Assembly (NCBI RefSeq): GCF_001577755.1
Contig: NZ_CP010776.1
Location: forward strand, 620,001 to 684,000
DNA: 64,000 nt
Reading direction: 5' to 3'
Origin: Rufibacter sp. DG15C
Lineage (GTDB): Bacteria > Bacteroidota > Bacteroidia > Cytophagales > Hymenobacteraceae
The translations under genes were made by a program, and so were the position numbers. Below the pieces are notes generated by a model. It worked only from the letters and a program-made list of their open reading frames with translations, ran no database searches and was not told the origin of the DNA. Position 1 is the first letter of the stretch. Every line of letters begins with the position of its first letter. Positions 19,740 through 28,177 of this stretch are shown here, piece by piece.

Positions 19740-20171
19740 ATGTCACAATTAACTACCGCTCATGCCACCATGAGTTGGAGAGAGGAAGACAGCGTGCTCA
19801 TTGCCAAATGGTGCGGCGCTGTATTTAGCAGAGAACTAAAACAGATTGCCCAAGCCTTATTAGAGAAGACCCAGGAATTCAAGCTCAACAAGTGGTTTTT
19901 ACACTTAGAAGAAATGCAGGACATTGATTTCCAAGATGAGAACTGGCTGTCAACGGTGTGGCTTGAAAACTTCTTGAGTCTGCCTATTTACAAGCTCGCA
20001 TTAATTCCCTCGCAGTACCTAGACAACCAAATGTCTATTGAACAGCTGATTAAGGTGGCCCAGGTCATGAAGCCCCTGGAGGTGCAGTACTTCACAGAAG
20101 AGCAAGAAGCCTTGTCCTGGCTGAATGAAAAAGCCAATACAGACCCTCTGGCGTATTTCACACAAAATTAA
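19740..20171 (+). CDS. Hypothetical protein, possibly STAS/SpoIIAA-like fold
   Basis: A 143-residue soluble protein without signal peptide. Alternating strands and helices (DSVLIAKWCGAVFSRELKQI, KWFLHLEEMQDIDFQDENW, YKLALIPSQYLDNQMSIEQL, EVQYFTEEQEALSWLNEK) suggest the fold of SpoIIAA/STAS-like proteins, whose C-terminal helix often follows a phrase like FxxEEEALxWL. This is pattern-level inference. ATG 19740 is chosen because the -7 box at 19699 lies just upstream; the longer frame from 19695 would begin before transcription. Its role is unknown and the neighbours give no clue. Confidence 0.65.
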   Translation: MSQLTTAHATMSWREEDSVLIAKWCGAVFSRELKQIAQALLEKTQEFKLNKWFLHLEEMQDIDFQDENWLSTVWLENFLSLPIYKLALIPSQYLDNQMSIEQLIKVAQVMKPLEVQYFTEEQEALSWLNEKANTDPLAYFTQN

Positions 20172-20203
20172 CACAAGGGCGCTCTGCTTCAGGGAGTTTC
20201 TGG

Positions 20204-20211
20204 TACCTTTG
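20204..20211 (+). promoter_or_regulatory. Putative -7 box of the endonuclease gene
   Basis: TACCTTTG matches TAnnTTTG and stands 25 nt before ATG 20236. The upstream TTG element is not obvious. Confidence 0.5.
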
Positions 20212-20235
20212 CGCTTCCTTCCATAACCTTATTAC

Positions 20236-22620
20236 ATGAGAACATTCTTACGCCCTCTCCTGCTAGTACTTTTGGTGGGTTGGTCTGGCTTTTTTACGGC
20301 CTTCGCCCAATCTGCCCCACCTGCCAACCTTTCTGGCTCAGAATTAAAAGCCTGGCTACGTCAGAATTGGTATGACGGCAAACGCGTTGACTTGGGCTAT
20401 GATGCAGCCCGAGGCAAAATGTACAACTACGTAGACAACTATGACAACAAAGTGACCTGCGTCTATTCTGGCTACCAAGAGAGCAACCCGTACAGTGAAA
20501 CCAACACCTCTCCTTCCTTAAACGAACTGAATTGTGAGCACACCGTGCCGCAGTCCTGGTTTAACGAGGTGTCTAGAATGAAATCTGACATTCACCACCT
20601 GTTCCCAACGGTGATGCAATGGAACAGTGACCGCGGCAGCGACCCGTTTGCTGAGATTCCTGATGCCCAGACCCAGAAATGGATTAGGTTGTTGTCGTCG
20701 CAGACGTCCATCCCTACTTCTAATATTGACGAATACAGCGAGGACACAGGCTCCCAGTTTGAACCGCGCGAGGACCATAAAGGAAACTTGGCCCGCGCGG
20801 TTTTCTATTTCTACACCATGCATGAAGGCCAAACCTTTGACGCTGGCAAAAACGTGGTAAGCGCCGTGGGCGATCTACAGACCCTTTACAACTGGCACTT
20901 GAAAGATCCGGCAGACGCCCGTGAACTGGAACGCAACAACCGCGTGCAAAGAGCCCAAGGCAACCGAAACCCCTACATTGACTACCCAGAGCTAGTAGCC
21001 CGCGCGTACGGGTTTGCTCCTGTGGTGTGCACTACTACCACCGCTGCCAGCCAACCGGTCTTCACAGAAGCCACACCCACCTCGTTTAAACTCACCTGGA
21101 CCCAAGGCAGCGGCGACCGCCGTTTAGTAGTGGTAAAAGAAGGTTCGGCAGTTAACTTTACTCCGTCAGGGGCATATACCACCGGCGTGAACGCAGACTA
21201 CTCTTTGGCGACAGACCAAGGCAATGGCCAGAAAATTGTCTACAACAACACGGGTAATACCGTGACGGTCACTGGGCTGGTTGCTACCAAAACCTACCAC
21301 ATCCAGATTTTTGAGTATTGCAGTTCTAATACAGCATATAGCACCGCCGCTGCACCAGCAAGCCAGGTAACCTTACCTGATTACGCGTGCGCAGGCATGC
21401 CTACCCAGAATGTGACATCTTTGGCCTCTTCGGCCATTTCAACCACTGGTTTCACCCTTAACATGACCGCCGGCAACGGTGACGGCCGTTTGGTATTCAT
21501 CAGAGAGGCGCAGGCCGGGACCTTTGCCCCACAGGCAGGAGTTACTTATACAGGCGCCAACAGCAACTTCAACTTAGCTACCGCTCAGGCAGATGGCTCG
21601 CGGTTGGTGTATGCAGGCAATGGCACTCAAGTGTCTATCTCTGGTTTAAGAGCTGGCGTTGATTACCACGTAGCGGTATTTGAGAGCTGCTCTAATGGTT
21701 GGCAGTATGCTGCCAGCGCTTCTGCCCTGCTCGTGAAAACAGCACCTGGCGCCGGTGGCACGCTGCCATCTACAGTATTGGCCCGCCAGACGTTTGAGAC
21801 CACCGCGACAGATGGCTGGGAAGTTACTTCTGGTTTCAGTAGCTCAGAGGTGAACACTGGTACTCCTAACGGCCAGCGCGTACACGGTGGCACCAAGTCT
21901 TTACAGGCTACTACCACCTTGCAAGAGGTAATCTTCAAACCAGTGACCACCACCGGCTATAAGGACCTGGTTCTTGAATTGTTCAACAGCTCAGTTTCTA
22001 CCACCACCGGCAACGGCATTGAATCTGGTGACTTCTTGGAAGTGTACACGGCTATCAATGGAGCCAGCTTTTCTACCACCCCAGACATCAAAATCACCGG
22101 CGATGCCAACGACAACAACGCCCGCTATGGCATGGACGGCACTTTGCTGCTAGAAACCGTGGCTGGTACGCCTTTGGTTAAGACATTTACAGGTTCTGCC
22201 CTGCCTACCATCGCGCAAAATGCGGCGCCGTCTAGGTTGTTGGTGCAATTACCAACTGGCGCCACCTCAGTGCAGGTAAAAGTGCTTTTGAAAACCAATT
22301 CAGACAAAGAGTACCTCAACATTGATGACGTGACTTTGTATGGCAATGCTCTCACCACCACGGGCCTTGCTAAGGACCTAGAGCAGCAGATACGGGTATA
22401 CCCTAACCCATCAAAGGGACTGGTGACTGTCAATGTACCTGCTGCCGTTAAGGTGCAAGGCATTCAAGTACTGAATGCCGTTGGTCAAGTAGTGCACCAA
22501 TCAGAATTCACCAAAGGCACTTCGCTTACCTTAGACTTGCGTCATTTACCGGCCGGGGTGTATTTCTTACAAATGCGTACTACCCAAGGCACTTCTATTA
22601 GAAGGATATTGCTCAACTAA
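20236..22620 (+). CDS. Secreted endonuclease I with two repeated adhesion-type domains and T9SS sorting tail
   Basis: A 794-residue extracellular nuclease. The signal peptide ends near FTAFAQ. An endonuclease I domain (about 30-260) carries the His-Me finger signature: NCEHTVPQSWF, then DIHHLFPT and NSDRGSDPFAE. Two related FN3-like modules of about 110 residues follow, each with GxGDxRLVxxxE near its start, then FNLAT or YSLAT, and an IFEYCS/VFESCS ending. Next is a probable jelly-roll (about 520-700, ending YLNIDDVTLYG) and a type A sorting domain (IRVYPNPSKGLVTVNVP, LPAGVYFLQMRT). It should degrade DNA outside the cell for nutrients or matrix turnover. Confidence 0.9.
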   Translation: MRTFLRPLLLVLLVGWSGFFTAFAQSAPPANLSGSELKAWLRQNWYDGKRVDLGYDAARGKMYNYVDNYDNKVTCVYSGYQESNPYSETNTSPSLNELNCEHTVPQSWFNEVSRMKSDIHHLFPTVMQWNSDRGSDPFAEIPDAQTQKWIRLLSSQTSIPTSNIDEYSEDTGSQFEPREDHKGNLARAVFYFYTMHEGQTFDAGKNVVSAVGDLQTLYNWHLKDPADARELERNNRVQRAQGNRNPYIDYPELVARAYGFAPVVCTTTTAASQPVFTEATPTSFKLTWTQGSGDRRLVVVKEGSAVNFTPSGAYTTGVNADYSLATDQGNGQKIVYNNTGNTVTVTGLVATKTYHIQIFEYCSSNTAYSTAAAPASQVTLPDYACAGMPTQNVTSLASSAISTTGFTLNMTAGNGDGRLVFIREAQAGTFAPQAGVTYTGANSNFNLATAQADGSRLVYAGNGTQVSISGLRAGVDYHVAVFESCSNGWQYAASASALLVKTAPGAGGTLPSTVLARQTFETTATDGWEVTSGFSSSEVNTGTPNGQRVHGGTKSLQATTTLQEVIFKPVTTTGYKDLVLELFNSSVSTTTGNGIESGDFLEVYTAINGASFSTTPDIKITGDANDNNARYGMDGTLLLETVAGTPLVKTFTGSALPTIAQNAAPSRLLVQLPTGATSVQVKVLLKTNSDKEYLNIDDVTLYGNALTTTGLAKDLEQQIRVYPNPSKGLVTVNVPAAVKVQGIQVLNAVGQVVHQSEFTKGTSLTLDLRHLPAGVYFLQMRTTQGTSIRRILLN

Positions 22621-22625
22621 CGGTT

Positions 22626-22689
22626 AGCGTTCCATGAAAGAAGAAGGGCTGCCCCAATTGGAGCAGCCCTTCTTCTTTCATGGAACGCT
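22626..22689. terminator. Long bidirectional terminator hairpin
   Basis: A perfect 27-bp stem (22626-22652 with 22663-22689, starting AGCGTTCCATGAAAG) encloses a 10-nt loop that itself contains CCAATTGG. It lies exactly between the convergent endonuclease gene and the small gene at 22700. The long T-free stem is more like a bidirectional block or RNA-processing structure than a minimal terminator. Confidence 0.75.
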
Positions 22690-22699
22690 TTGTCTCTAT

Positions 22700-22912
22700 C
22701 TAGGTTAAGGTATCTTGCTGAAGGCCTTGCTGCCTATTTGCTTCTAGTTGTTGCAGATACGCCGCTTTCAAGGCATCTAGCCGACTTACAGCCGCCGACC
22801 TAAAATCTTCTACCGGCAGAAAGCCCGGCGTTGCAAAGTCACTCGTGGACACACCGGCTGCCTCTTTAAAAAGAGTTATAGTACCTTGCTTTTCTTTCAA
22901 TTTGTAGAGCAT
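22700..22912 (-). CDS. Small hypothetical protein
   Basis: A 70-residue protein I do not recognise. It begins MLYKLKEKQGTITLFKEAAG and ends in a Gln-rich, probably helical tail (LDALKAAYLQQLEANRQQG). No signal or membrane segment is seen. The frame is open to GTG 22933, but a TAACTTTG promoter box (minus strand, 22943-22936) makes ATG 22912 the better start. It is convergent with the endonuclease gene and shares the terminator at 22626-22689. Confidence 0.55.
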   Translation of the reverse strand: MLYKLKEKQGTITLFKEAAGVSTSDFATPGFLPVEDFRSAAVSRLDALKAAYLQQLEANRQQGLQQDTLT

Positions 22913-23100
22913 AACGGTGTTCTTAAATGACACAACAAAGTTACTGACTACCAGATAGCAATTGAGGACTTTTGGTTGTACGCAGAAAAGCTCACGATGA
23001 ACGCCTTCTATAGCTGGTTAAACGCAAAAAGTACAATTACACTATATGCCTAGTGGCTAATATGAATGCTTTCTATAAAAATGGTTATTTTTGCATTGGT

Positions 23101-23138
23101 TGTTTTTAGCTCATTTCCCAGAAAACAGCCCAAAAACG
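23101..23138 (+). repeat. Dispersed palindromic element, copy 7
   Basis: TGTTTTTAGC, centre TCATTTCCCAGAAAACA and GCCCAAAAACG. It ends 6 nt before ATG 23145 of the YheT-like gene, so it forms that gene's leader. With copy 8 it brackets the gene. Confidence 0.75.
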
Positions 23139-23144
23139 ATTGCC

Positions 23145-24107
23145 ATGCCCTTAGTACCGTCTAGTTCCTACCGCTCTCCGTTTTTCCTGTTTAACGGGCA
23201 CCTGCAAACCATCGTGCCCAGCACGTTGCGCAAAGCCCCGGCGGTGCAGTATGCCCGGGAGCGCATTGACACCCCAGACCAGGACTTCCTGGATTTGGAC
23301 TGGTCTTGTGTGGGTGCCAACACACTAGTGGTGATCTCGCATGGCTTGGAAGGCGACACCCACCGCCCGTACATGAAAGGGATGGTCCGCGCCATGAACC
23401 AAGCGGGCTGGGACGCCCTGGCCTGGAACTATAGAAGCTGCAGCGGTGAGCCCAACCGGTTGCTCAGATCCTACCACATGGGGGTGATGGAAGACCTGCA
23501 TCTGGTCATCACCCATGCCCTAGAGAAGCACCAGTACCAAAAAGTGTATCTGGTGGGTTTTTCCATGGGAGGCAATTTAACCTTGAACTATTTGTCCCAG
23601 TGGGCCGCCCGATTGCCTATACAAGTGCAGCGAGCCGCGGTCTTTTCTGTCCCCTGCCATATGCGCAGCGCCTGTAATCAGTTGGCCAAGCCGCAGAACC
23701 GTGTATACATGCGCCGCTTTCTCAACACCCTGCATCAAAAATTGCAGCTTAAAGCCCAGAAATTCACGGTAGACTTGGCGGATTACCACCAGATTAAAAC
23801 CTTTGAGCAGTTTGACAACCGCTTTACGGCGCCCTTGCACGGCTTTAAGGATGCCGCAGACTATTATGAGCGCTGTAGTTCGGTTCTTCATTTGCAACAC
23901 CTTCAAATTCCTACGCTTTTGGTGAATGCCAAAAATGACCCGTTTCTGTCTGCAGAGTGTTTTCCCTTGGAACAGGCGCAACAAAATCCCTATCTGTTTT
24001 TAGAAATGCCAGAGACCGGGGGCCATGTAGGCTTCACCGAAAGCTTCATGGCCGGCACTTATTACTCAGAGAGAAGAGCCGTGGAGTTTTTGCAAGGCAC
24101 CGTCTAA
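23145..24107 (+). CDS. YheT-family alpha/beta hydrolase
   Basis: A 320-residue serine hydrolase of the YheT/EMB8 group. The N-terminal YRSPFFLFNGHLQTIVPS is a family hallmark. The oxyanion region is ISHGLEGDTHRPYMKGM, the nucleophile Ser140 lies in VGFSMGGN, Asp is probably in LLVNAKNDPFLS, and His in GGHVGFTES. The YRSCSGEPNR motif follows the second strand as in family members. The open frame extends to 23091 through palindromic copy 7; ATG 23145 is the natural start. The substrate is unknown; the family includes short-chain esterases. Copies 7 and 8 flank it closely. Confidence 0.9.
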   Translation: MPLVPSSSYRSPFFLFNGHLQTIVPSTLRKAPAVQYARERIDTPDQDFLDLDWSCVGANTLVVISHGLEGDTHRPYMKGMVRAMNQAGWDALAWNYRSCSGEPNRLLRSYHMGVMEDLHLVITHALEKHQYQKVYLVGFSMGGNLTLNYLSQWAARLPIQVQRAAVFSVPCHMRSACNQLAKPQNRVYMRRFLNTLHQKLQLKAQKFTVDLADYHQIKTFEQFDNRFTAPLHGFKDAADYYERCSSVLHLQHLQIPTLLVNAKNDPFLSAECFPLEQAQQNPYLFLEMPETGGHVGFTESFMAGTYYSERRAVEFLQGTV

Positions 24108-24108
24108 C

Positions 24109-24147
24109 TGTTTTTGGCCTGTTTTCTGGAAAAGAGGCTAAAAACGA
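24109..24147 (+). repeat. Dispersed palindromic element, copy 8
   Basis: TGTTTTTGGCC, centre TGTTTTCTGGAAAAGA and GGCTAAAAACG. It begins immediately after the YheT stop codon (24105-24107). The centre is close to symmetric, so its orientation is uncertain. Confidence 0.8.
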
Positions 24148-24258
24148 AAGAGACGCGTTGAACGCGCGATTTCTACCATTCACCGTTTTTATATAGCGCC
24201 AGGCCAATTCCTATTTATATTTACCTCGGTTCCTTTTGGTATTCAACAGACAATTGTT

Positions 24259-25557
24259 TTGCGGCACCTTTCCATTATTTTTCTCATCACAAAGTTTAGG
24301 AGAATTACACATAGGCGTTTGACTGGCGTTTTGCGCACGATGGCCGCGCCAACTTTATTTTTAGGCCTATTACACCCAGCAGCTGCACAGACAAGCCAGA
24401 ACACAGAAACTACTTTTCAAGAGGCACGCACTTTGGCGTTTGCCGGTAACCGCCAACAAGCGAAAACCGTGCTCCGTCAGCTTTTGCGGCAATCCCCAAA
24501 CTACCAAGACGCCCAGATTCTGCTTGGCAGAATCCATGCCTGGAACGGCCACTATGATTCGGCGAGGCTGGTGTTGACGCCCTTAACTTCCCCAGAATCA
24601 TTTCACCTTGAGGCTACATCGGCGCTCACCGATGTGGAACTTTGGGACCACCACCCCGAGAAAGCCTTACAGCTCACAGACTTTGGATTGGCAAGAGACC
24701 CTAAAAACCAGGACCTGCTGTACAGACGCGCGAAAGCTTTGCAAATGTTGTCGCGCCAACCTGAGGCCGACGCTACGCTCCAAAATCTTTTAACCTTAAA
24801 TCCTGGGCATGAGCAAGGCTTGGCTTTGGCTGAAATATTCAAAGAGGAATCAGCTAAAAACAGTGTGTATGCCTTGTATGAACTGGATGCGTTTAGCAAG
24901 GCCTTGGACAGCTGGCATACGCTTTCTTTGGCCTACACCAGACGCTTAAAACAAGGCAATTTGATTGGCCGCGCGTATGTAGCCAACCGTTTTGAGAAGA
25001 CCGGAACCTTGGTGGAGGCTGATTTCTACCCTAAGCTGAATGACAATTATTACCTGTACTTGAACGCAGGAGGCTCCACCGCCAGTTTCTTCCCCAAATT
25101 CAGATCAGGGATATCTCTGTTCAGGAACATGGGCCACGGGTTTGAGTTGGAGGCCGGGCTGCGGTATTTGCGCTACGCAGAAAACACGGTTATATATACC
25201 GCTTCTGTGAGCAAATACTGGGGCAAGTTCTGGTTTTCGTTTAGGCCGTATTTTTCGCCTGGCCAAGAAGAGATTGCCCAATCCTACTTCCTGACTTTGC
25301 GCTATTACTATGGGGCCACAGATGAGTTTTTGGGCTTGACGCTGGGTTCTGGGTTTTCGCCGGATGACAGGAACAAGGACCTCTCGTTGCTTCCTTCAGC
25401 TACTTTGCAGTCAAGCAAAATACGTCTGGACGTTCAAAAGAAGATTGCGCCGCTGCTTTTACTTACCGGTCGGTTGGGCTTAGATTACCAAGAGTATTCA
25501 CCTAGCGCCTACCGGAACAACTACACCGTGGGCCTAGGACTGGACCGCCGTTTTTGA
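24259..25557 (+). CDS. TPR-containing YaiO-like outer-membrane beta-barrel protein
   Basis: Up to 432 residues. After a hydrophobic export signal (LFLGLLHPAAAQ), TPR-like helices occupy about 50-185 (ARTLAFAGNRQQAKTVLRQL, PNYQDAQILLGRIHAWNGHYDSA). The pair WNGxYDSA is seen in YaiO-family proteins of Bacteroidota. A C-terminal beta-barrel follows with Tyr-rich alternating strands, ending NYTVGLGLDRRF with a terminal Phe. The start is uncertain: TTG 24259, TTG 24319 or ATG 24340; ATG 24340 gives only a short signal peptide. The stop codon TGA lies inside palindromic copy 9. The role is unknown; YaiO proteins often accompany polysaccharide synthesis. Confidence 0.8.
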   Translation: MRHLSIIFLITKFRRITHRRLTGVLRTMAAPTLFLGLLHPAAAQTSQNTETTFQEARTLAFAGNRQQAKTVLRQLLRQSPNYQDAQILLGRIHAWNGHYDSARLVLTPLTSPESFHLEATSALTDVELWDHHPEKALQLTDFGLARDPKNQDLLYRRAKALQMLSRQPEADATLQNLLTLNPGHEQGLALAEIFKEESAKNSVYALYELDAFSKALDSWHTLSLAYTRRLKQGNLIGRAYVANRFEKTGTLVEADFYPKLNDNYYLYLNAGGSTASFFPKFRSGISLFRNMGHGFELEAGLRYLRYAENTVIYTASVSKYWGKFWFSFRPYFSPGQEEIAQSYFLTLRYYYGATDEFLGLTLGSGFSPDDRNKDLSLLPSATLQSSKIRLDVQKKIAPLLLLTGRLGLDYQEYSPSAYRNNYTVGLGLDRRF

Positions 25558-25587
25558 CCTATTTTCTGGAAATTAGCCTAAAAACGG
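25548..25587 (+). repeat. Dispersed palindromic element, copy 9, containing a stop codon
   Basis: CCGTTTTTGACC, centre TATTTTCTGGAAATTA and GCCTAAAAACGG. The YaiO-like gene ends inside the left arm: its last codons CGT TTT and stop TGA are part of the repeat. The terminal Arg-Phe is therefore encoded by the element. Confidence 0.8.
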
Positions 25588-25597
25588 CTTGTTATAA

Positions 25598-25637
25598 AAA
25601 AGCGGCGAAAGCTCAATGAAGGGCCAACGCCGCTTTT
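25598..25637 (-). terminator. Terminator of the GlcD-like gene
   Basis: AAAAGCGGCG (25598-25607) pairs with CGCCGCTTTT (25628-25637); on the minus strand the stem ends in a T run (TTTTTTAT). It lies 20 nt past the stop codon of the 25658-27070 gene. Confidence 0.75.
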
Positions 25638-25657
25638 GAATGTACTAGTCCAGAATC

Positions 25658-27070
25658 TTACGCCATTTCAAAGATCTTACCTGGGTTAAGGATGCCATGC
25701 GGGTCAAAGGTTTTCTTGATACCGCGCATGAGTTCAAACTGCTTTTCTTGCAGGGCTATGTGCATGTACGGTTTCTGCACCAGACCAATGCCGTGCTCTC
25801 CAGAGATAGTACCGCCCAGCGCCACGCACAGCCTGAAGAGTTCTTTGATGCCTTCGGTGAGCTTGTTGTTCCAATCGTCGTCAGACATGTCGCCTTTGAT
25901 GATGTTGATGTGCAGGTTGCCATCGCCGGCGTGGCCGTAGCAGACGGATTTGAAGTTGTAGCGTTGGCCAATCTCCTTCACGCCTTTGAGCAGGGCTGGC
26001 AATTCGGCGCGGGGCACCACGGTGTCTTCTTCTTTGTAGATGGAATTGTAGCGCACGGCATTGCCTACGTTGCGTCGTAGGCGCCAGATGTCTTCTTTCT
26101 GCGCTTCGGTGTCGGCTAGCAAGACTTCACCGGTATTGAATTTCTCCAGCACGCCGTACACGCGCTCGGCATCTTGGTACAACAAATCCAAATCCCAGCC
26201 ATCCAGCTCAATAATCAGGTGGGCCTCAATATCCTCGGGCAGCGGCACGTCTATCTTTAAATAGTCTGAGGACCATTGCAGGGCCTCCCGCTCCATGAAT
26301 TCCAGCCCCGACGGTGTGATACCCGCCATGAAAATCTGGGCCACCGCCGCGCAGGCCTCTTCTGAAGACCTAAACGGTACCAGCATCACCACGTTCTTAG
26401 GCGGAAACGGAATGAGCTTGAACACGATTTTGGTGATGATGCCCAAGGTGCCTTCACTGCCAATCATGAGGTGCGTGAGGTTATAACCCGTGGAATATTT
26501 TAAGACATTGGCACCGGTCCAGATGATTTCGCCGGTAGGCAAAACCATTTCTATGTTAAGGACATAATCACGCGTCACGCCGTATTTCACCGCTTTTGGA
26601 CCACCTGAAGACATGCTCAGGTTGCCGCCCAGAAAGCAGCTGCCTTTGCTGGCCGGGTCTGGTGGATAGAAAAGTCCCTTGGCCTTGACCGCATTCTGGA
26701 ATTCCTCATTCACCACGCCGGGCTCTACCGTGGCCTGCAGGTTGCGCTCATCTATGTTAATAATCTTATTAAACCGCTCCATGGACAGCACCACCCCACC
26801 GTGAATAGGCAAGGCCCCGCCGCTCAATCCCGTACCAGCGCCGCGCGGTGTCAATGGAATGTAATTATCATGACAGAGTTTGGCTATCTTACTCACCTCC
26901 TGCGCGTTGGTTGGCTTCACTACTACCTCTGGATAGAAATGCAGGTCCTCGGTTTCATCATGAGCGTACCGTTTTACCTCTTCTTGCATGGCAGAGGTAA
27001 GCACAAAGGCCTCTCCTACTATCTGCTGCAGGGTCGCCAAGATTTCTGGGGTGACTGGGTTAAAATTCAT
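25658..27070 (-). CDS. FAD-linked oxidase, glycolate oxidase GlcD / D-lactate dehydrogenase type
   Basis: A 470-residue flavoprotein of the VAO family oxidising a D-2-hydroxy acid, probably D-lactate or glycolate. The FAD-binding PCMH domain spans about 30-220: PLTPRGAGTGLSGGALP, the FYPPDPASKGSCFLGGN segment, and MIGSEGTLGIITKI. The C-terminal substrate domain has CYGHAGDGNLHINI and GTISGEHGIGLVQKPYM, carrying His residues typical of the family. The length fits GlcD (about 470-500). It is monocistronic with its own terminator. The exact acid cannot be told from sequence. Confidence 0.88.
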   Translation of the reverse strand: MNFNPVTPEILATLQQIVGEAFVLTSAMQEEVKRYAHDETEDLHFYPEVVVKPTNAQEVSKIAKLCHDNYIPLTPRGAGTGLSGGALPIHGGVVLSMERFNKIINIDERNLQATVEPGVVNEEFQNAVKAKGLFYPPDPASKGSCFLGGNLSMSSGGPKAVKYGVTRDYVLNIEMVLPTGEIIWTGANVLKYSTGYNLTHLMIGSEGTLGIITKIVFKLIPFPPKNVVMLVPFRSSEEACAAVAQIFMAGITPSGLEFMEREALQWSSDYLKIDVPLPEDIEAHLIIELDGWDLDLLYQDAERVYGVLEKFNTGEVLLADTEAQKEDIWRLRRNVGNAVRYNSIYKEEDTVVPRAELPALLKGVKEIGQRYNFKSVCYGHAGDGNLHINIIKGDMSDDDWNNKLTEGIKELFRLCVALGGTISGEHGIGLVQKPYMHIALQEKQFELMRGIKKTFDPHGILNPGKIFEMA

Positions 27071-27140
27071 TTTATAGAAAGACTGAATGGATTAACTTTA
27101 ACGTTCCTAGGGAAACTTCTGCTAAGGTAAAGCTTTGAAC

Positions 27141-27803
27141 ATGTTAAATAAATACTCAACGCTACTTCTGCTAGGGCTTCTTTTACTGGTGGCCTCCTGC
27201 GGAAAGTCTTCTTATTCTACGTTCAGCAAACCAGACGAGGCTTATAAGTCTGCGCAGGAGATTGCCGAGCTCAAAAAAGCCGAACGGCAGCAGCGCCGCC
27301 TAGCCCGCAAGTCTGGCATCTTCTCTAAGGAAGACAAGAAGAAGGTGCTGGCCAAGAAGAAAGGCAAAGACTCAAAAGGAAGAAACAATGGGGTTAGCGC
27401 TAATTACAGCAGCAAAAAAGTAGAGACGGTTATTTCTACGGCCCGCTCTTTTAGAGGCACCCCGTATAAATTTGGCGGCACCACCCGCATTGGCATGGAC
27501 TGCTCCGGCTTGCTCTGCACCTCTTTTCAATCCATTAACGTGACGCTGCCCCGCACCTCCAGTGAGCAGAGCCGTTTTGGACCCACCGTCTCCACCAGTG
27601 AGATTAAGGCCGGCGATTTAGTATTCTTCAGTTCCACGCAGAGCCCTAGCAACATTACCCACGCCGGCATGGTCACCGAGGTGCGTAATGGGAATGAGAT
27701 TTACTTCATCCATTCCTCCACATCCCTGGGCGTTAAAGAAGACAATCTGTTTGCCCCTTATTACAAAAGAAACTTTATCAAAGCGGTAAGGCCTGGTATT
27801 TAA
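27141..27803 (+). CDS. NlpC/P60-family cell-wall hydrolase lipoprotein
   Basis: A 220-residue lipoprotein with lipobox LVASC (acylated Cys20). A very basic linker of about 60 residues follows (KEDKKKVLAKKKGKDSKG). The NlpC/P60 catalytic domain spans about 95-220: Cys121 in GMDCSGLLC, His174 in NITHAGMV, and a third polar residue at His191 in YFIHSSTS. It should cleave peptide stems of murein, as Spr/MepS-type enzymes do. ATG 27141 is used rather than TTG 27135. It reads away from the GlcD-like gene and is transcribed alone. Confidence 0.9.
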   Translation: MLNKYSTLLLLGLLLLVASCGKSSYSTFSKPDEAYKSAQEIAELKKAERQQRRLARKSGIFSKEDKKKVLAKKKGKDSKGRNNGVSANYSSKKVETVISTARSFRGTPYKFGGTTRIGMDCSGLLCTSFQSINVTLPRTSSEQSRFGPTVSTSEIKAGDLVFFSSTQSPSNITHAGMVTEVRNGNEIYFIHSSTSLGVKEDNLFAPYYKRNFIKAVRPGI

Positions 27804-28012
27804 CTTAGGGGGTTTACCGCTTATTTTTTTCCTCAGAAATGCAGCACTCAGCTAATAGAACAGGAAAACTTAATCAAAGTAATGCGCCTAGTTTAACTTG
27901 TTTAAGGCAAAAAGTTGTTTGCGTACCATCTATTTAAGCCAGTACCTGTAAGAGCTACATTTTCTTGCAATTATGTTCCCGCTATGCCTAGCATTGAAAG
28001 CAAATAAGTAGT
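27804..28012. other. Intergenic region before the first TonB receptor unit
   Basis: No gene or clear hairpin is visible. The sequence becomes AT-richer from here on, marking the start of a stretch that lacks the dispersed palindrome until 41.7 kb. Confidence 0.4.
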
Positions 28013-28020
28013 TATCTTTG
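28013..28020 (+). promoter_or_regulatory. Promoter -7 box of TonB receptor unit A
   Basis: TATCTTTG matches TAnnTTTG. A TTG lies at 27994-27996, with 16 nt between them, slightly short. The same octamer is at the same place before unit B (32041-32048). Confidence 0.6.
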
Positions 28021-28177
28021 TAGTGTCAACTTACTGACTTATCTCATGATCTCTTCCTGTTGGAGATTTCTTTCTTGTTCCCCAAGAAGTTCCGTTAACA
28101 TGCCCTATGTTAACCTACCTATAGCCTTACCCGCTTTTTCAAATACCAATTTTTCTTTTGTTCAAAAAAAACCCTTT
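28021..28177 (+). promoter_or_regulatory. Conserved 5' leader A of a TonB receptor mRNA
   Basis: This leader of about 155 nt shares two blocks with leader B at 32049-32207. A 26-nt block is identical (28043-28068), starting CTCATGATC and including TTCCTGTTGGAGAT, which can form the stem ATCTC/GAGAT. A second block of 16 identical nt, TTTTGTTCAAAAAAAA, comes just before the start codon. The ATG in block one is in frame with the receptor ATG, exactly 132 nt upstream, and encodes MISSCWR. It may be a leader peptide, a protein-binding site or an RNA switch; no known riboswitch consensus was recognised. Confidence 0.6.

Noticed and set aside
28046-28177. 44-codon in-frame extension of the TonB receptor starting MISSCWR
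   Set aside because: As part of the receptor it would bury a normal signal peptide. I treat it as a leader that may hold a separate short peptide.
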